Below are positions 9,683 through 17,593 of a stretch of 33,939 nucleotides of DNA, in pieces. The notes beneath the pieces are model-generated. The model saw only the letters and a program-made list of their open reading frames with translations. It had not been told where the DNA came from and ran no database searches. The stretch covers positions 1 through 33,939 of the forward strand of contig JACQRR010000053.1 in the NCBI GenBank assembly GCA_016206365.1. The letters run 5' to 3'. Source of the DNA: Candidatus Roizmanbacteria bacterium (lineage in GTDB: Bacteria > Patescibacteriota > Microgenomatia > UBA1406 > GWC2-37-13). The translations under genes were made by a program, and so were the position numbers. Positions within the stretch are counted from its first letter, which is position 1. Each line of letters starts with the position of its first letter.

Positions 9683-12088
9683 TTAATCGTCAGCCTGGTA
9701 TTCTACAACCGAAAAATTTACCTGTTCGCTCTCTATTTTCTGCCCACTCAACGATTCACCTACAGATTTAACTCTATGGTTGCCCAATTTTGGCTTCCAA
9801 GAAACTTTGAAGGGAAACTCTGTGGTTGATTGCAGAAAAACCCCATCGACATACCAGCTTACTTTAGCAATATTGGAAGATGCATTGACTTCAAAGACTA
9901 TAGCTTGATTATTTACCAAGAGAGGCGCGGATTCAAAAACAGTTTTTTCTCTTGGATAAGTTATCTCTATGAATGGCTGGATCGAACCAATTTGTCCGCC
10001 TTTACAAAGTGGTGAAGATTGCTGGGGAATAACTGCTTGATTGTTTTCTACCGCCCAGGTATAGACTTGTGGTGGATAATCAAGAAATATTTTTTTTTCG
10101 ACAAACTCTTTCGGGCAGGACTCTCCAGCCAATAGGTTGTTTCTTTTATCGATCTTTATTTTCCTATGCAAATTTGAAAATTCTTTAGGTTCGCTACCTT
10201 CAATAAAAATTTCCGAATTTTTTTCCGGGCATAAAGAGTCCGGCAGTTTGCCTGATAAAGCGCATATCTCTGCTTCTTTTATTCTGTCTGGCCGTACGAA
10301 TTGACTTTTTGCTTTACCCTTGAGAAATTCTTCAAAGAATTGATTCCAGATTGGAGCCGCGCCTACAACCCCGGTAATTTCTTTCAGCGGATGATTATCA
10401 TTATTTCCTACCCAGACTCCTACCGTATAGTCAGGCGTGTAGCCTACTGTCCAATTGTCGTGCCAATCTGTGGTCGTGCCTGTTTTTACAGCAGCGGGAT
10501 GAGTAAGTACTAAAGGATTTTTCTCGCCAAACCCTGAAATTCGAGCCTTTGGATCGGAAAGAATATCAGAAATTAAATAGGCAACCTGTTGGCTATTTTT
10601 TCCTAATACCGATCTACCTCGTTCAAATTTGTGCGTAAATAAAGTCTCCCTATCATCAGTCGTAATACTTTCGATTGCATAAAAAGATTTGTATACCCCC
10701 CCTCTGGCAAAACTGGCAAAGACATTGGCTAGATCAATCAGCCTAACTTCACCGCCCCCAAGAGTCAGTGCTAAATCATACCGGTCTTCTTGATTTAATG
10801 TAGTGACGCCTAAATCTTTTGCCAGCTTGAGAAAATTTTTTATCCCCACGCGATTCAACATTTCTACCGCTGGTAAGTTGAATGACGACGCCAACGCTTC
10901 TCGAACCAGAACTAAACCATGAAATCGGCCATCATAGTTATTTGGGGCGAATCCTTCTCCTTTTTTAGTCTTATAAACCTTCTTCACATCGTAAATAAGG
11001 GTCGCAGGCGTATATCCTTGCATAAAAGCCGCGGCATAAGTAACAGGTTTTAAAGCCGAGCCTGGTTGTCTAGGAGCAGTTGCCATGTTGACCTGGCCAG
11101 AATTTTTGCCAGCAAAATAGTCCACCCCTCCGAGCATAACGAGGATTTCTCCTGTATCATTTTTAATTAGAACGAGAGAAGCGTTAGAGAGGGCGTGTTC
11201 ATCGCGTAATTTGTCCACCCAGAGTTTGGCTATTTCTTCGCTTAAGAGGAATGAGGGATAGTCAAGAGTAGTATAGATATTTATGCCTTGCTGATTTTTT
11301 ATTCTTAGTCGATCTGTCTCTTGGAGTACATAATGAACAAAATGAGGAGCCTTGATGTCAGGTTGTTCTTGTCTTAAATTCAGCCTTTCTTGTTTAGCCT
11401 CTCCCGTCCTTTCTTTTGAGATAAATTTATTCTTTAGCGTCAAATCTAGAACTTGTTCTTGGGCTCTTTTTGCCTCTTTAAAATTGCTAAATGGATTACG
11501 ATTTTCTGGTGAAGCAATCAGCCCAGTAAGAAAGGCGCTCTCGGCAAGCGAAAGCTGGCTCACGTCTTTAGCGAAGTAGGCATTTGAGGCTGATTGTATG
11601 CCGTAGGCGAGATTTCCATAATAAACCTCGTTTAGATATTTTGTTAAAATCTCTTTTTTTGGATATATTATATTTAACCTTAAGGCAATAAGAATCTCTC
11701 TGATTTTTCTAATAATCTTTCTGGGTGGATTTTTCTGCGGAGAGATAATTGCGATTCTTGCTAACTGTTGCGTGATAGTACTTGCACCGCTGACGATCTT
11801 ACCTTTTTGGACATTTTGAGATAATGCTCTTATCAAGGCTTTAAAATCAACGCCGCTATTTGTCCAGAACGAATTGTCTTCTGAAGCAATTGTTGCATCG
11901 ATCAGATGTTTTGGCAGTTGATCAAAAGTGACAGGAATTTTCTTACCCACCTTTCCTGCAGATTCGTAAAGAAGAACTTTATTCCTGTCCCAAATTTTCA
12001 TTGTTCCGAATTCTCTGATATTGGGTTCTGTCCAAAAAAACAAAAAAATAAAGAAACAGAGCAAGAAAATAGCCGACGCCTTCTTCAT
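9683..12088 (-). CDS. pbpC: Penicillin-binding protein 1C (peptidoglycan glycosyltransferase/transpeptidase)
   Basis: This bifunctional wall synthase polymerises lipid II and cross-links the peptides. Residue numbers here count from an upstream ATG at 12097. A signal-anchor (residues 8-22) is followed by a GT51 domain with the catalytic Glu in ASEDNSFW (E73) and GASTITQQLAR. The transpeptidase has SALK (S347, K350), SFN (405-407) and KTG (538-540). The last roughly 90 residues form the Ig-like BiPBP_C domain typical of PBP1C, ending in YQADD. I prefer the ATG at 12088 (MKKASAIF), because a minus-strand TAGAAT box lies 7 bases before it and overlaps the earlier ATG. The alpha-2-macroglobulin gene follows, as in Proteobacteria. 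All catalytic motifs are intact. Confidence 0.96.
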   Translation of the reverse strand: MKKASAIFLLCFFIFLFFWTEPNIREFGTMKIWDRNKVLLYESAGKVGKKIPVTFDQLPKHLIDATIASEDNSFWTNSGVDFKALIRALSQNVQKGKIVSGASTITQQLARIAIISPQKNPPRKIIRKIREILIALRLNIIYPKKEILTKYLNEVYYGNLAYGIQSASNAYFAKDVSQLSLAESAFLTGLIASPENRNPFSNFKEAKRAQEQVLDLTLKNKFISKERTGEAKQERLNLRQEQPDIKAPHFVHYVLQETDRLRIKNQQGINIYTTLDYPSFLLSEEIAKLWVDKLRDEHALSNASLVLIKNDTGEILVMLGGVDYFAGKNSGQVNMATAPRQPGSALKPVTYAAAFMQGYTPATLIYDVKKVYKTKKGEGFAPNNYDGRFHGLVLVREALASSFNLPAVEMLNRVGIKNFLKLAKDLGVTTLNQEDRYDLALTLGGGEVRLIDLANVFASFARGGVYKSFYAIESITTDDRETLFTHKFERGRSVLGKNSQQVAYLISDILSDPKARISGFGEKNPLVLTHPAAVKTGTTTDWHDNWTVGYTPDYTVGVWVGNNDNHPLKEITGVVGAAPIWNQFFEEFLKGKAKSQFVRPDRIKEAEICALSGKLPDSLCPEKNSEIFIEGSEPKEFSNLHRKIKIDKRNNLLAGESCPKEFVEKKIFLDYPPQVYTWAVENNQAVIPQQSSPLCKGGQIGSIQPFIEITYPREKTVFESAPLLVNNQAIVFEVNASSNIAKVSWYVDGVFLQSTTEFPFKVSWKPKLGNHRVKSVGESLSGQKIESEQVNFSVVEYQADD

Positions 12089-12095
12089 ATTATTC

Positions 12096-12101
12096 ATTCT
12101 A
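12096..12101 (-). promoter_or_regulatory. Predicted -10 box for pbpC
   Basis: TAGAAT on the minus strand, seven bases before the ATG at 12088, gives a leaderless start with transcription at about 12089. No convincing -35 box. Confidence 0.35.
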
Positions 12102-12148
12102 CATAATTAAAAAGCATCCTATATAAATAATATTTAATACTATTGATG

Positions 12149-12154
12149 TATAAT
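12149..12154 (+). promoter_or_regulatory. Predicted -10 box, leaderless start
   Basis: TATAAT, with transcription expected at about 12161, one base before the ATG at 12162. No good -35 box is seen. It lies in the 73-base gap shared with the divergent pbpC gene. Confidence 0.5.
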
Positions 12155-12161
12155 CTCCTTT

Positions 12162-13619
12162 ATGGTTTGTGCCGAACTGATGCGGGCAACCGATCCGCTA
12201 GCCAATATCGAAAAGCGGAATCAAGACATGCTTGCCATTGGTAAACGCGCTGGTATAGCTATCATGACTCTTCTGCCTCTTATCCATCGGGTAACGCGTA
12301 ATTGGAATACAGCATTTCCTTTTGATCCAGAGACAGATGCGTTAATGCAGAAAAGTATCGCGGAAATAAATGCTTATGGTCAGTTTTTCACTCTACTAAA
12401 TAAAACAGGAAATAATTCTTCTGATGATCTTGCTCATTGGACTAACGTCATTTTTCTAAACCTTAATCCTCAACCCTACGTCTATGTGGTTAATGATCAA
12501 GAAGTTGTTTATGAAGATCGTGACAGGCCTTCACGTTTAAGAAGATTTTTGGCTGAATACGCTGAACTGCTTAAAGAAACATTTGCTTTGCCGGATTGGG
12601 ATGATAAAACGCTTGATTATTTATTAACCCAACCACCAGATAGAGGTTTAGAATTAGTTGGAGCGCCGCTAGAGATGGAAGGTCTTCGTTTTCTCCCAGC
12701 CTATCGTCAGCTGGCATGGGGGCAGGAGGATGAAAAAGCGGGAAAACTAGTTGTTGTCCAGAGGACTGGCATACCACTTGATATCTTACAATTTCAAAAG
12801 GAGGGAGGACGAGAATTTTTCCTGGCTTCAACAGGCGGATTAAAATCTCTTGATCTTAGTTTAAGATCGTGTAGACAGTATGATCCGGTTGGCGTAATCG
12901 GCGCCAGAGAAAAACCGCATCTTTTAACTTCAGGAATGCCTGCGGTTGTTGTCGACCGCGACGGTACCATTTCTTATCAACCTTGGTGGCATGAGGATAC
13001 CGATGAAGCAAAAAATGCCCGTTCGACTTTCTTTACCCGCCTTCATCAACAGGGGATACCTACAATTATCTGGTCTCGCAATGACTCTGTGTTTTTCTTT
13101 AAGGAGGATCTAGAAAGACTTTTAGGAATTCAACTACTTGATCCCATCACCTTTTCAAATTGGCCTTTTTTTGATCCGAAAAGTGGCGAATTATCTTATC
13201 AGGCTGATAGATTAAAAATAGCCTGTGAAAGAATGCCGGCCGAATTAGGAGAAGTAATAGCTCGATATGTGCAACAAAATTTCGCTACACCAGCCGGACA
13301 ACAAATTGAAGATTATGTCGAAATTCTTAGGCTACGAATTGAAGATTTTATGATCAAACACTTTGCCAAACGGAGAGGAGACTACCTGACTTGGGAAAGG
13401 TTGCTCGAGGCAAAAGTTCCAGCTTTCATAGGCATTTCACAAGATAGTCTTTCTCCAGATATCCGCGCCGATTTTATCAGAAATGGCATCCTCGTCAACA
13501 ACAGTTTTTTTTCGCTGGAAAGCGCAAAGATCTTCGGCTACAGTCTAATTCATGTTGATTACGTTCCACATGTCGATACTGCTGTAGACATTATAAATTG
13601 GATGTATGCGAATAAGTGA
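12162..13619 (+). CDS. Unknown protein with a HAD-like hydrolase region
   Basis: I do not recognise the 485-residue protein as a whole. Residues 1-255 show no motif I can name. From residue 261 AVVVDRDGTISYQPWW matches HAD motif I (D265 and D267 in DxDGT), and TIIWSRND around 301-308 fits motif II (hydrophobic strand ending in Ser305). FIGISQDSLS near residue 428 could supply the acidic motif IV. HAD enzymes are mostly phosphatases; the substrate is unknown. There is no signal peptide or membrane segment, so it is probably cytosolic. It is divergent from pbpC and transcribed from its own leaderless promoter. The alternative is an inactive HAD-like fold, since motif III (Lys) cannot be assigned with certainty. 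Confidence 0.6.
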   Translation: MVCAELMRATDPLANIEKRNQDMLAIGKRAGIAIMTLLPLIHRVTRNWNTAFPFDPETDALMQKSIAEINAYGQFFTLLNKTGNNSSDDLAHWTNVIFLNLNPQPYVYVVNDQEVVYEDRDRPSRLRRFLAEYAELLKETFALPDWDDKTLDYLLTQPPDRGLELVGAPLEMEGLRFLPAYRQLAWGQEDEKAGKLVVVQRTGIPLDILQFQKEGGREFFLASTGGLKSLDLSLRSCRQYDPVGVIGAREKPHLLTSGMPAVVVDRDGTISYQPWWHEDTDEAKNARSTFFTRLHQQGIPTIIWSRNDSVFFFKEDLERLLGIQLLDPITFSNWPFFDPKSGELSYQADRLKIACERMPAELGEVIARYVQQNFATPAGQQIEDYVEILRLRIEDFMIKHFAKRRGDYLTWERLLEAKVPAFIGISQDSLSPDIRADFIRNGILVNNSFFSLESAKIFGYSLIHVDYVPHVDTAVDIINWMYANK

Positions 13620-13685
13620 CAACTACAACTCTTCGAAAAGTGAAACTGAAAAAGTTTAAATCAAGTAGTACACGAATTTCGCAGT

Positions 13686-13842
13686 TGTCATTCTGAGCAC
13701 ATTCGACAAGCTCAGTGTAAACTCCGCGAAGAATCTCTCGCGAATGCGAGTTCTGAAAGGACGTCTGACGTCCTGAAACAAGTTCAGAGATCCTTCGTCG
13801 TGGAATTTATCCCGATGAAAATCGGGACTCCTCAGGATGACA
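13686..13842 (+). repeat. MITE-like palindromic repeat with terminal inverted repeats
   Basis: This is a 157-bp non-coding element. Its ends are TGTCATTCTGAG and, inverted, CTCAGGATGACA. Inside are three perfect hairpins: CTCGC-GAAT-GCGAG (13737-13750), GGACGT-CTG-ACGTCC (13759-13773) and CCCGAT-GAAA-ATCGGG (13811-13826). The words GAAGAATCTC and GAGATCCTTCG make it resemble the dispersed intergenic palindromes common in many bacterial genomes. It ends 22 bases before the insertion sequence. Confidence 0.7.
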
Positions 13843-13864
13843 GGAAGTGCGAAACTCGTATAGT

Positions 13865-14737
13865 AGGGTAAGTCTTGAAAACAGCCACTAAAAACGATAG
13901 AATTAGATTATTGTGAGAAGATATTTTTGTCCAAGATGTGATAACAAGGTTCTATACAACGTTAGGAGAGGTAAAAAACGATGTAAAAAGTGTCTTTACG
14001 AGTGGAAACAAAAGATCGCCGGATTTAGTTTAACAAGAAAAGAATGGCAGAAAATTCTTTTTTGGTTTGTCTTAGATCACGATATCAGAACAGTCGTTGA
14101 ACAAACGAAGATTAGTAAGTATTCAGTTGAAAAAACTCTTAAAATAACGAGACAAATAATGGCGAGAGATGTTCCCGGAATATTTGAAGGCACAGTTGAA
14201 GTCGATGAAACATATTTAGGCGGTCAAAAGAAAAATAAAATAAAAAACAGTTACTAAAGGAAAAACTTGAAAGGAGAGAATCAAAACGAGGTTTTGGAAC
14301 AACTAAACAGCCTGTTTTTGGTATTTTAACCCGTCAGGGCAAGGTATTTGCTGAATTAGTCAATGATACAGAAGCTAAAGATTTGTTACCGATCATAACT
14401 AAAAAAGTAAAGATTGGTTCTCAAATCTGTTCAGACACGGCAAAAGCGTATACAGGTTTAGCGGCTAAAGGATACGTTCATCGAACTGTTGAACACGGTG
14501 AGAAAGAATATGTTGATAAAAATAATAAAAGCAACCACATAAACGGACTTGAAGGATTTTGGGGATATCTTAAAAGGAAGCTAGCTGCTAAAGGTGGAAT
14601 TAAAAGACAATACTTACATTTGTTTTTAGGAGAATATGTTTGGAGGTATAATTATAGAGAACTATCAAAAGAAAAACAGATCGATCGATTATTAAATTTA
14701 GTTATTAATTTTAGTGGCTAAAATCAGGACTTACCCT
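13865..14737 (+). mobile_element. IS1595-family (ISXO2-like) insertion sequence
   Basis: The element is 873 bp, bounded by imperfect inverted repeats of about 29 bases. The left end reads AGGGTAAGTCTTGA..., ending in CCACTAAAA. The right end, read inverted, is AGGGTAAGTCCTGA..., also ending in CCACTAAAA. One transposase gene, split by a frameshift, fills it. I find no clean 8-bp target duplication: GTATAG occurs immediately left (13858-13863) and 7 bases beyond the right end (14745-14750), which may be chance. Confidence 0.85.
13913..14721 (+). CDS. IS1595-type transposase, two frames joined by a possible -1 frameshift
   Basis: Frame one starts at GTG 13913 and stops at 14257. It carries a zinc ribbon (CPRC...CKKC) and the first catalytic Asp in VEVDETYLGG. 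Frame two is open from 14248 to 14721. It carries SDTAKAY with the second Asp, and HINGLEGFWGYLKRKL with the Asn/Glu region typical of ISXO2-like DDE enzymes. The frames overlap at the heptamer A AAA AAC (14242-14248), in the correct phase. A -1 slip there reads on as CAG TTA CTA AAG with no stop, giving a protein of about 269 residues. It could be programmed frameshifting or a simple indel in an A-run; the catalytic motifs are intact in either case. Confidence 0.8.
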
Positions 14738-14861
14738 AAGATAAGTATAGATGGGACTCAGACGAAGTAAAAAGTTAATGATTGGAGCTTAATTATGCTC
14801 TAAATCGTTTTTAAGAAGTCAGAGTTAGGTTACCAGTGCCTAGTTCCCAAAAGTTTATTTA

Positions 14862-14966
14862 GTGGACAAGCTTCAAAATAATTTAAACCAGATTGAGGAG
14901 TATATTTGGAGGTGGTATCATACAATTAAGAATCTTAACTTTAAGAATGTGGCAAGCACTGGTTGA
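14862..14966 (+). CDS. 34-residue mini-protein of the YIWRWY family (copy 1)
   Basis: Starting at GTG 14862, this short frame encodes a protein beginning VDKLQNNLNQIEEYIWRWYH and ending KNVASTG. A second copy with the same start, core and length lies at 32244-32348 on the other strand. Over the first 19 codons they differ by four silent changes and one Asn/Ser change, a pattern of selection on protein. No -10 box is seen here, so this copy may be a silent remnant next to the insertion sequence. No function is known. Confidence 0.4.
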   Translation: MDKLQNNLNQIEEYIWRWYHTIKNLNFKNVASTG

Positions 14967-15054
14967 GGATTTCCGAACAGCAAACTGGGCTCAACTGGTA
15001 CCTTATCCAGAGATAGTTTATCAGAAAACTCACCAATTTCTTCAGTCAAGTTGA
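14947..15054 (+). pseudogene. C-terminal gene remnant (PYPEIVYQK repeat, copy 1)
   Basis: A 35-codon open stretch from ATG 14947 ends with QLVPYPEIVYQKTHQFLQSS. A similar tail, IVQYPEVVYQKSMQFLHSFA, ends at 17593 on the same strand beyond the DGQHR gene. Both end within a few codons of the shared motif, so they look like two leftovers of the same gene end. The parent gene is not recognised. Confidence 0.35.
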
Positions 15055-15102
15055 CTTGTTGGAACTTATGATTCGGAACAATTAGTTATTCCTTGTTTTG
15101 TC

Positions 15103-17376
15103 TTATAAAGTAGTTAGTTCATCTAATCCAATACACCTTCTTAACCATCTCATATTCCAGTATCCCAACCCTTTTTCAATTTGATCGAGATCTTTAATCC
15201 TTTCGGAGTGGGCGAATTTGTCTCGGATAGCTGCATAAAACGTGAAGGCAGTTGATACAATTTCCTTGTCTTTTACAAAACTCCTTTCAAACTGTACCCA
15301 ATTGCTTTTTTTAATAATCATATCTTTTAGATGTGATGTGCCTGCAAATCTCAACTTTTCTTCATTTGGAATTAATTCAAATTCTTTCCAAGGAATTTTT
15401 GATTTATCCTTTTCTATGATTTCTTTTATTCTATCTTTCGTCTCTGAAGGAATACCCTTTTCCCACCATTCTTTTCCAAACAATGATTTTAACCCATCCA
15501 CAATAAAGTCTTTCATCTTTACCTCTGTATCATCTATTAAGTCTTTAATCCTTTGATCAGTTTCATTATCAGGCACACCAGGAGTCCATCTTCCTTTTTT
15601 CCATAATTCAATACCGAAATGTGTTCTTTCTTTAAGATCCCACAGCAATCTTTGTGTATTCTCAACAATAAGTTCCCTGCTTGTACCACCGCTTATTTCA
15701 TTTCTTTTTTCTTGAGTCATGTTCCTAATTTTTTCTATAACTGATTCAAGGATTTCTGCTGTTTTTTTATTAAATTTGTCTTTATTTTTTGAGAAATAAA
15801 TACTTTTATCTCCAAATAAATTAAAGTATTTCAAAAGTTGCCTGAGAATGTTTAATAGTATTCGGATTCCTACATTTGAGCAAAGCAACCCTTCATCAGC
15901 TTTTTCCCAATCTTCAAGATATAACTTTGAGATTGTATTGAGATATTCTTTTATTACCTCAAATGCAGTATCTACACTATTGTCATAATTTTCATCGAAT
16001 AAAAGATCCTCTGTTTTCCTTATAAGCCTATTTTCGTTAATAGCAATACAAATTCTCGTTAACGATAGGTGTGCTTTTTTTTGATTATCTTTAGATTGTG
16101 ATGGTAGTTTAATAAACTGAAATAGTGGAGAATCTTTATCAGAATTTAAATTTTTAGATATTTGCGAAATTGTCCATAGTTCTTTCTGTTTTGTGTCAGT
16201 AGAGTCTTTATAAATATCTGAATACAGATCCCATAAAAGATCAGCACTTATTGGTTTTTGCTCTTTATTTATGTCTACGAACAACTTTGCTTGATCCTTT
16301 ACTGCTATGTTGTCAAAAGCTAATACCGGAATAAGTGCATCCTCTGATTTGCCTGAATTTAAATAACCATATAAACGGTGTTGTCCGTCAATTATCCAAG
16401 CACTGCCATATTGCCTTGGTAAAGTTAGCGTGCCTAGTACAATATCTCCTACTGTAGTTTTCGTTTCGAAGGTTGGATTAGTCGTAAAATTCATGATAAT
16501 GTTATTCGCAAAGTAACCTCCACCTTTGACATACTCCTTAATACTCTCGAGTTTAGCTTTATTTAACATTCTTTGATAGGTATATCTTATTGCATCTGGG
16601 TTTGCTTCTTCTCTCCTGTGAATATAGGCTATTCCACTTAATAATTTTTCAGGTTGAACAACAAAATAATAGTATTTTTTATCGCCTTTACCCCCGCGTA
16701 TTGCTGGCACCTGAATTGTCTCGAGAAGATTTTTTCTATTTCTAAAAAGGATCGAATACATTATGACTTTAGCATAATTTCCATATTGTTCTGTCAAAGT
16801 CATATATGATTGTGTTTCCTTATCTGTCCAAAGAAAGAAGTTTTTTCCAATATTTTCTTTAGCTAATTTGACATTATTTTCAGGCAAAGCAATATTTTTA
16901 GTTATAAGGAAAAATATAGGCCGATAATGTTTTTGGTAATGCTCCCATAATGAATTAATTACTTCCACTCTTGTATTTAATATTTCATGAATATCTTTAG
17001 ATAAGTTCTTTGTAGTAGGTTTTTCTGCAGATTTGCATTCGACTAAACAAATGCTGTTTTCGTCTTTTGCAAATACATCAATCTGTCTTTGATTAGTTCC
17101 TATGCCGATCTTTAAATGTCGATCTTCATTCATTTCTTTAAACCCCATTTTCTTAAAAAGTAGCCATATTTCATCCTCAAATAATTCATCAGGGGGCTTA
17201 TTTTTGAAGATTCTTAGGGTTTTCTCATACTCTTTCTTTATTATCCAATTCTGTTCTTTATACTTTAATGCGAGGGGCTTATCTACCGTTTCTTCTATTG
17301 TTAATTTTGCTTTTAATTTCGCAACCTTCTCTAGATCGCTGTTCTTAACTAAAACACCGGAAACGTCATTAGACAT
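15103..17376 (-). CDS. Nuclease-DGQHR-HEPN fusion protein (DndB-related), candidate defence effector
   Basis: Three regions are visible in 757 residues. The N-terminal part carries a PD-(D/E)xK-type nuclease site, RQIDVFAKDENSICLVECKSA, with D100, E113 and K115. The centre has IIDGQHRLYGY (DGQHR at 330-334) and FVDINKEQKPIS, the signature of the DGQHR family that includes DndB, the regulator of phosphorothioate DNA modification. The C-terminus has repeated FGxxxWxKG-like units (LFGKEWWEKGIP) and AAIRDKFAHSE (R718-x4-H723), matching the HEPN RNase motif in the style of Swt1-type HEPN domains. No dnd genes are nearby, so it is probably stand-alone. I infer an anti-phage or modification-dependent role. 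The gene is AT-rich, flanked by remnants, and preceded by a small ORF and promoter at 17415-17510. Confidence 0.8.
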   Translation of the reverse strand: MSNDVSGVLVKNSDLEKVAKLKAKLTIEETVDKPLALKYKEQNWIIKKEYEKTLRIFKNKPPDELFEDEIWLLFKKMGFKEMNEDRHLKIGIGTNQRQIDVFAKDENSICLVECKSAEKPTTKNLSKDIHEILNTRVEVINSLWEHYQKHYRPIFFLITKNIALPENNVKLAKENIGKNFFLWTDKETQSYMTLTEQYGNYAKVIMYSILFRNRKNLLETIQVPAIRGGKGDKKYYYFVVQPEKLLSGIAYIHRREEANPDAIRYTYQRMLNKAKLESIKEYVKGGGYFANNIIMNFTTNPTFETKTTVGDIVLGTLTLPRQYGSAWIIDGQHRLYGYLNSGKSEDALIPVLAFDNIAVKDQAKLFVDINKEQKPISADLLWDLYSDIYKDSTDTKQKELWTISQISKNLNSDKDSPLFQFIKLPSQSKDNQKKAHLSLTRICIAINENRLIRKTEDLLFDENYDNSVDTAFEVIKEYLNTISKLYLEDWEKADEGLLCSNVGIRILLNILRQLLKYFNLFGDKSIYFSKNKDKFNKKTAEILESVIEKIRNMTQEKRNEISGGTSRELIVENTQRLLWDLKERTHFGIELWKKGRWTPGVPDNETDQRIKDLIDDTEVKMKDFIVDGLKSLFGKEWWEKGIPSETKDRIKEIIEKDKSKIPWKEFELIPNEEKLRFAGTSHLKDMIIKKSNWVQFERSFVKDKEIVSTAFTFYAAIRDKFAHSERIKDLDQIEKGLGYWNMRWLRRCIGLDELTTL

Positions 17377-17414
17377 CCTAATTTGTGTTAAATTGTAAAA
17401 GGTGTCTTATTGTA

Positions 17415-17498
17415 TCAAAAAGTTCCAAACTCATTTCCATCAACCAATTTTGCGAGAATAGCGTCTATTTCGTGAAGTTTCTCAAGGTTTTTGTCCAC
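17415..17498 (-). CDS. Possible 27-residue leader ORF upstream of the DGQHR gene
   Basis: A GTG-started frame encodes VDKNLEKLHEIDAIL and ends GNEFGTF, 38 bases before the DGQHR ATG. The GTG is exactly where transcription from the TATAAT box at 17505-17510 should begin. Its opening VDK....L..I resembles the mini-proteins at 14862 and 32348. It may be a leader peptide, a small partner protein or a remnant. Confidence 0.35.
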   Translation of the reverse strand: MDKNLEKLHEIDAILAKLVDGNEFGTF

Positions 17499-17504
17499 GA
17501 TGAG

Positions 17505-17510
17505 ATTATA
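17505..17510 (-). promoter_or_regulatory. Predicted extended -10 promoter for the leader ORF and DGQHR gene
   Basis: On the minus strand TGATATAAT is an extended -10 box, then six bases, then GTG at 17498. Transcription is expected at 17498 itself. No strong -35 box is seen. Confidence 0.5.
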
Positions 17511-17515
17511 TCAAA

Positions 17516-17593
17516 TCTAAATGGGTGGAAATCGTCCAATATCCTGAAGTAGTTTATCAGAAATCTATGCAGTTTCTACATTCGTTCGCCTAG
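17516..17593 (+). pseudogene. C-terminal gene remnant (PYPEIVYQK repeat, copy 2)
   Basis: An open stretch reading SKWVEIVQYPEVVYQKSMQF ends at TAG 17591-17593. It pairs with the remnant at 14947-15054. The aligned DNA (15004-15046 and 17540-17582) shares TAGTTTATCAGAAA and changes mostly in silent positions or to similar residues. Its stop codon overlaps the stop of the opposite-strand HEPN-like gene at a CTAG. Confidence 0.35.

Noticed and set aside
11205..11225. Another GTGGACAA start motif
   Set aside because: It lies inside pbpC in the coding frame (KLWVDKLR) and is explained by that gene.
13858..14750. GTATAG as target duplication of the insertion sequence
   Set aside because: The right copy is 7 bases beyond the inverted repeat and only six bases long; an 8-bp duplication is expected for this family.
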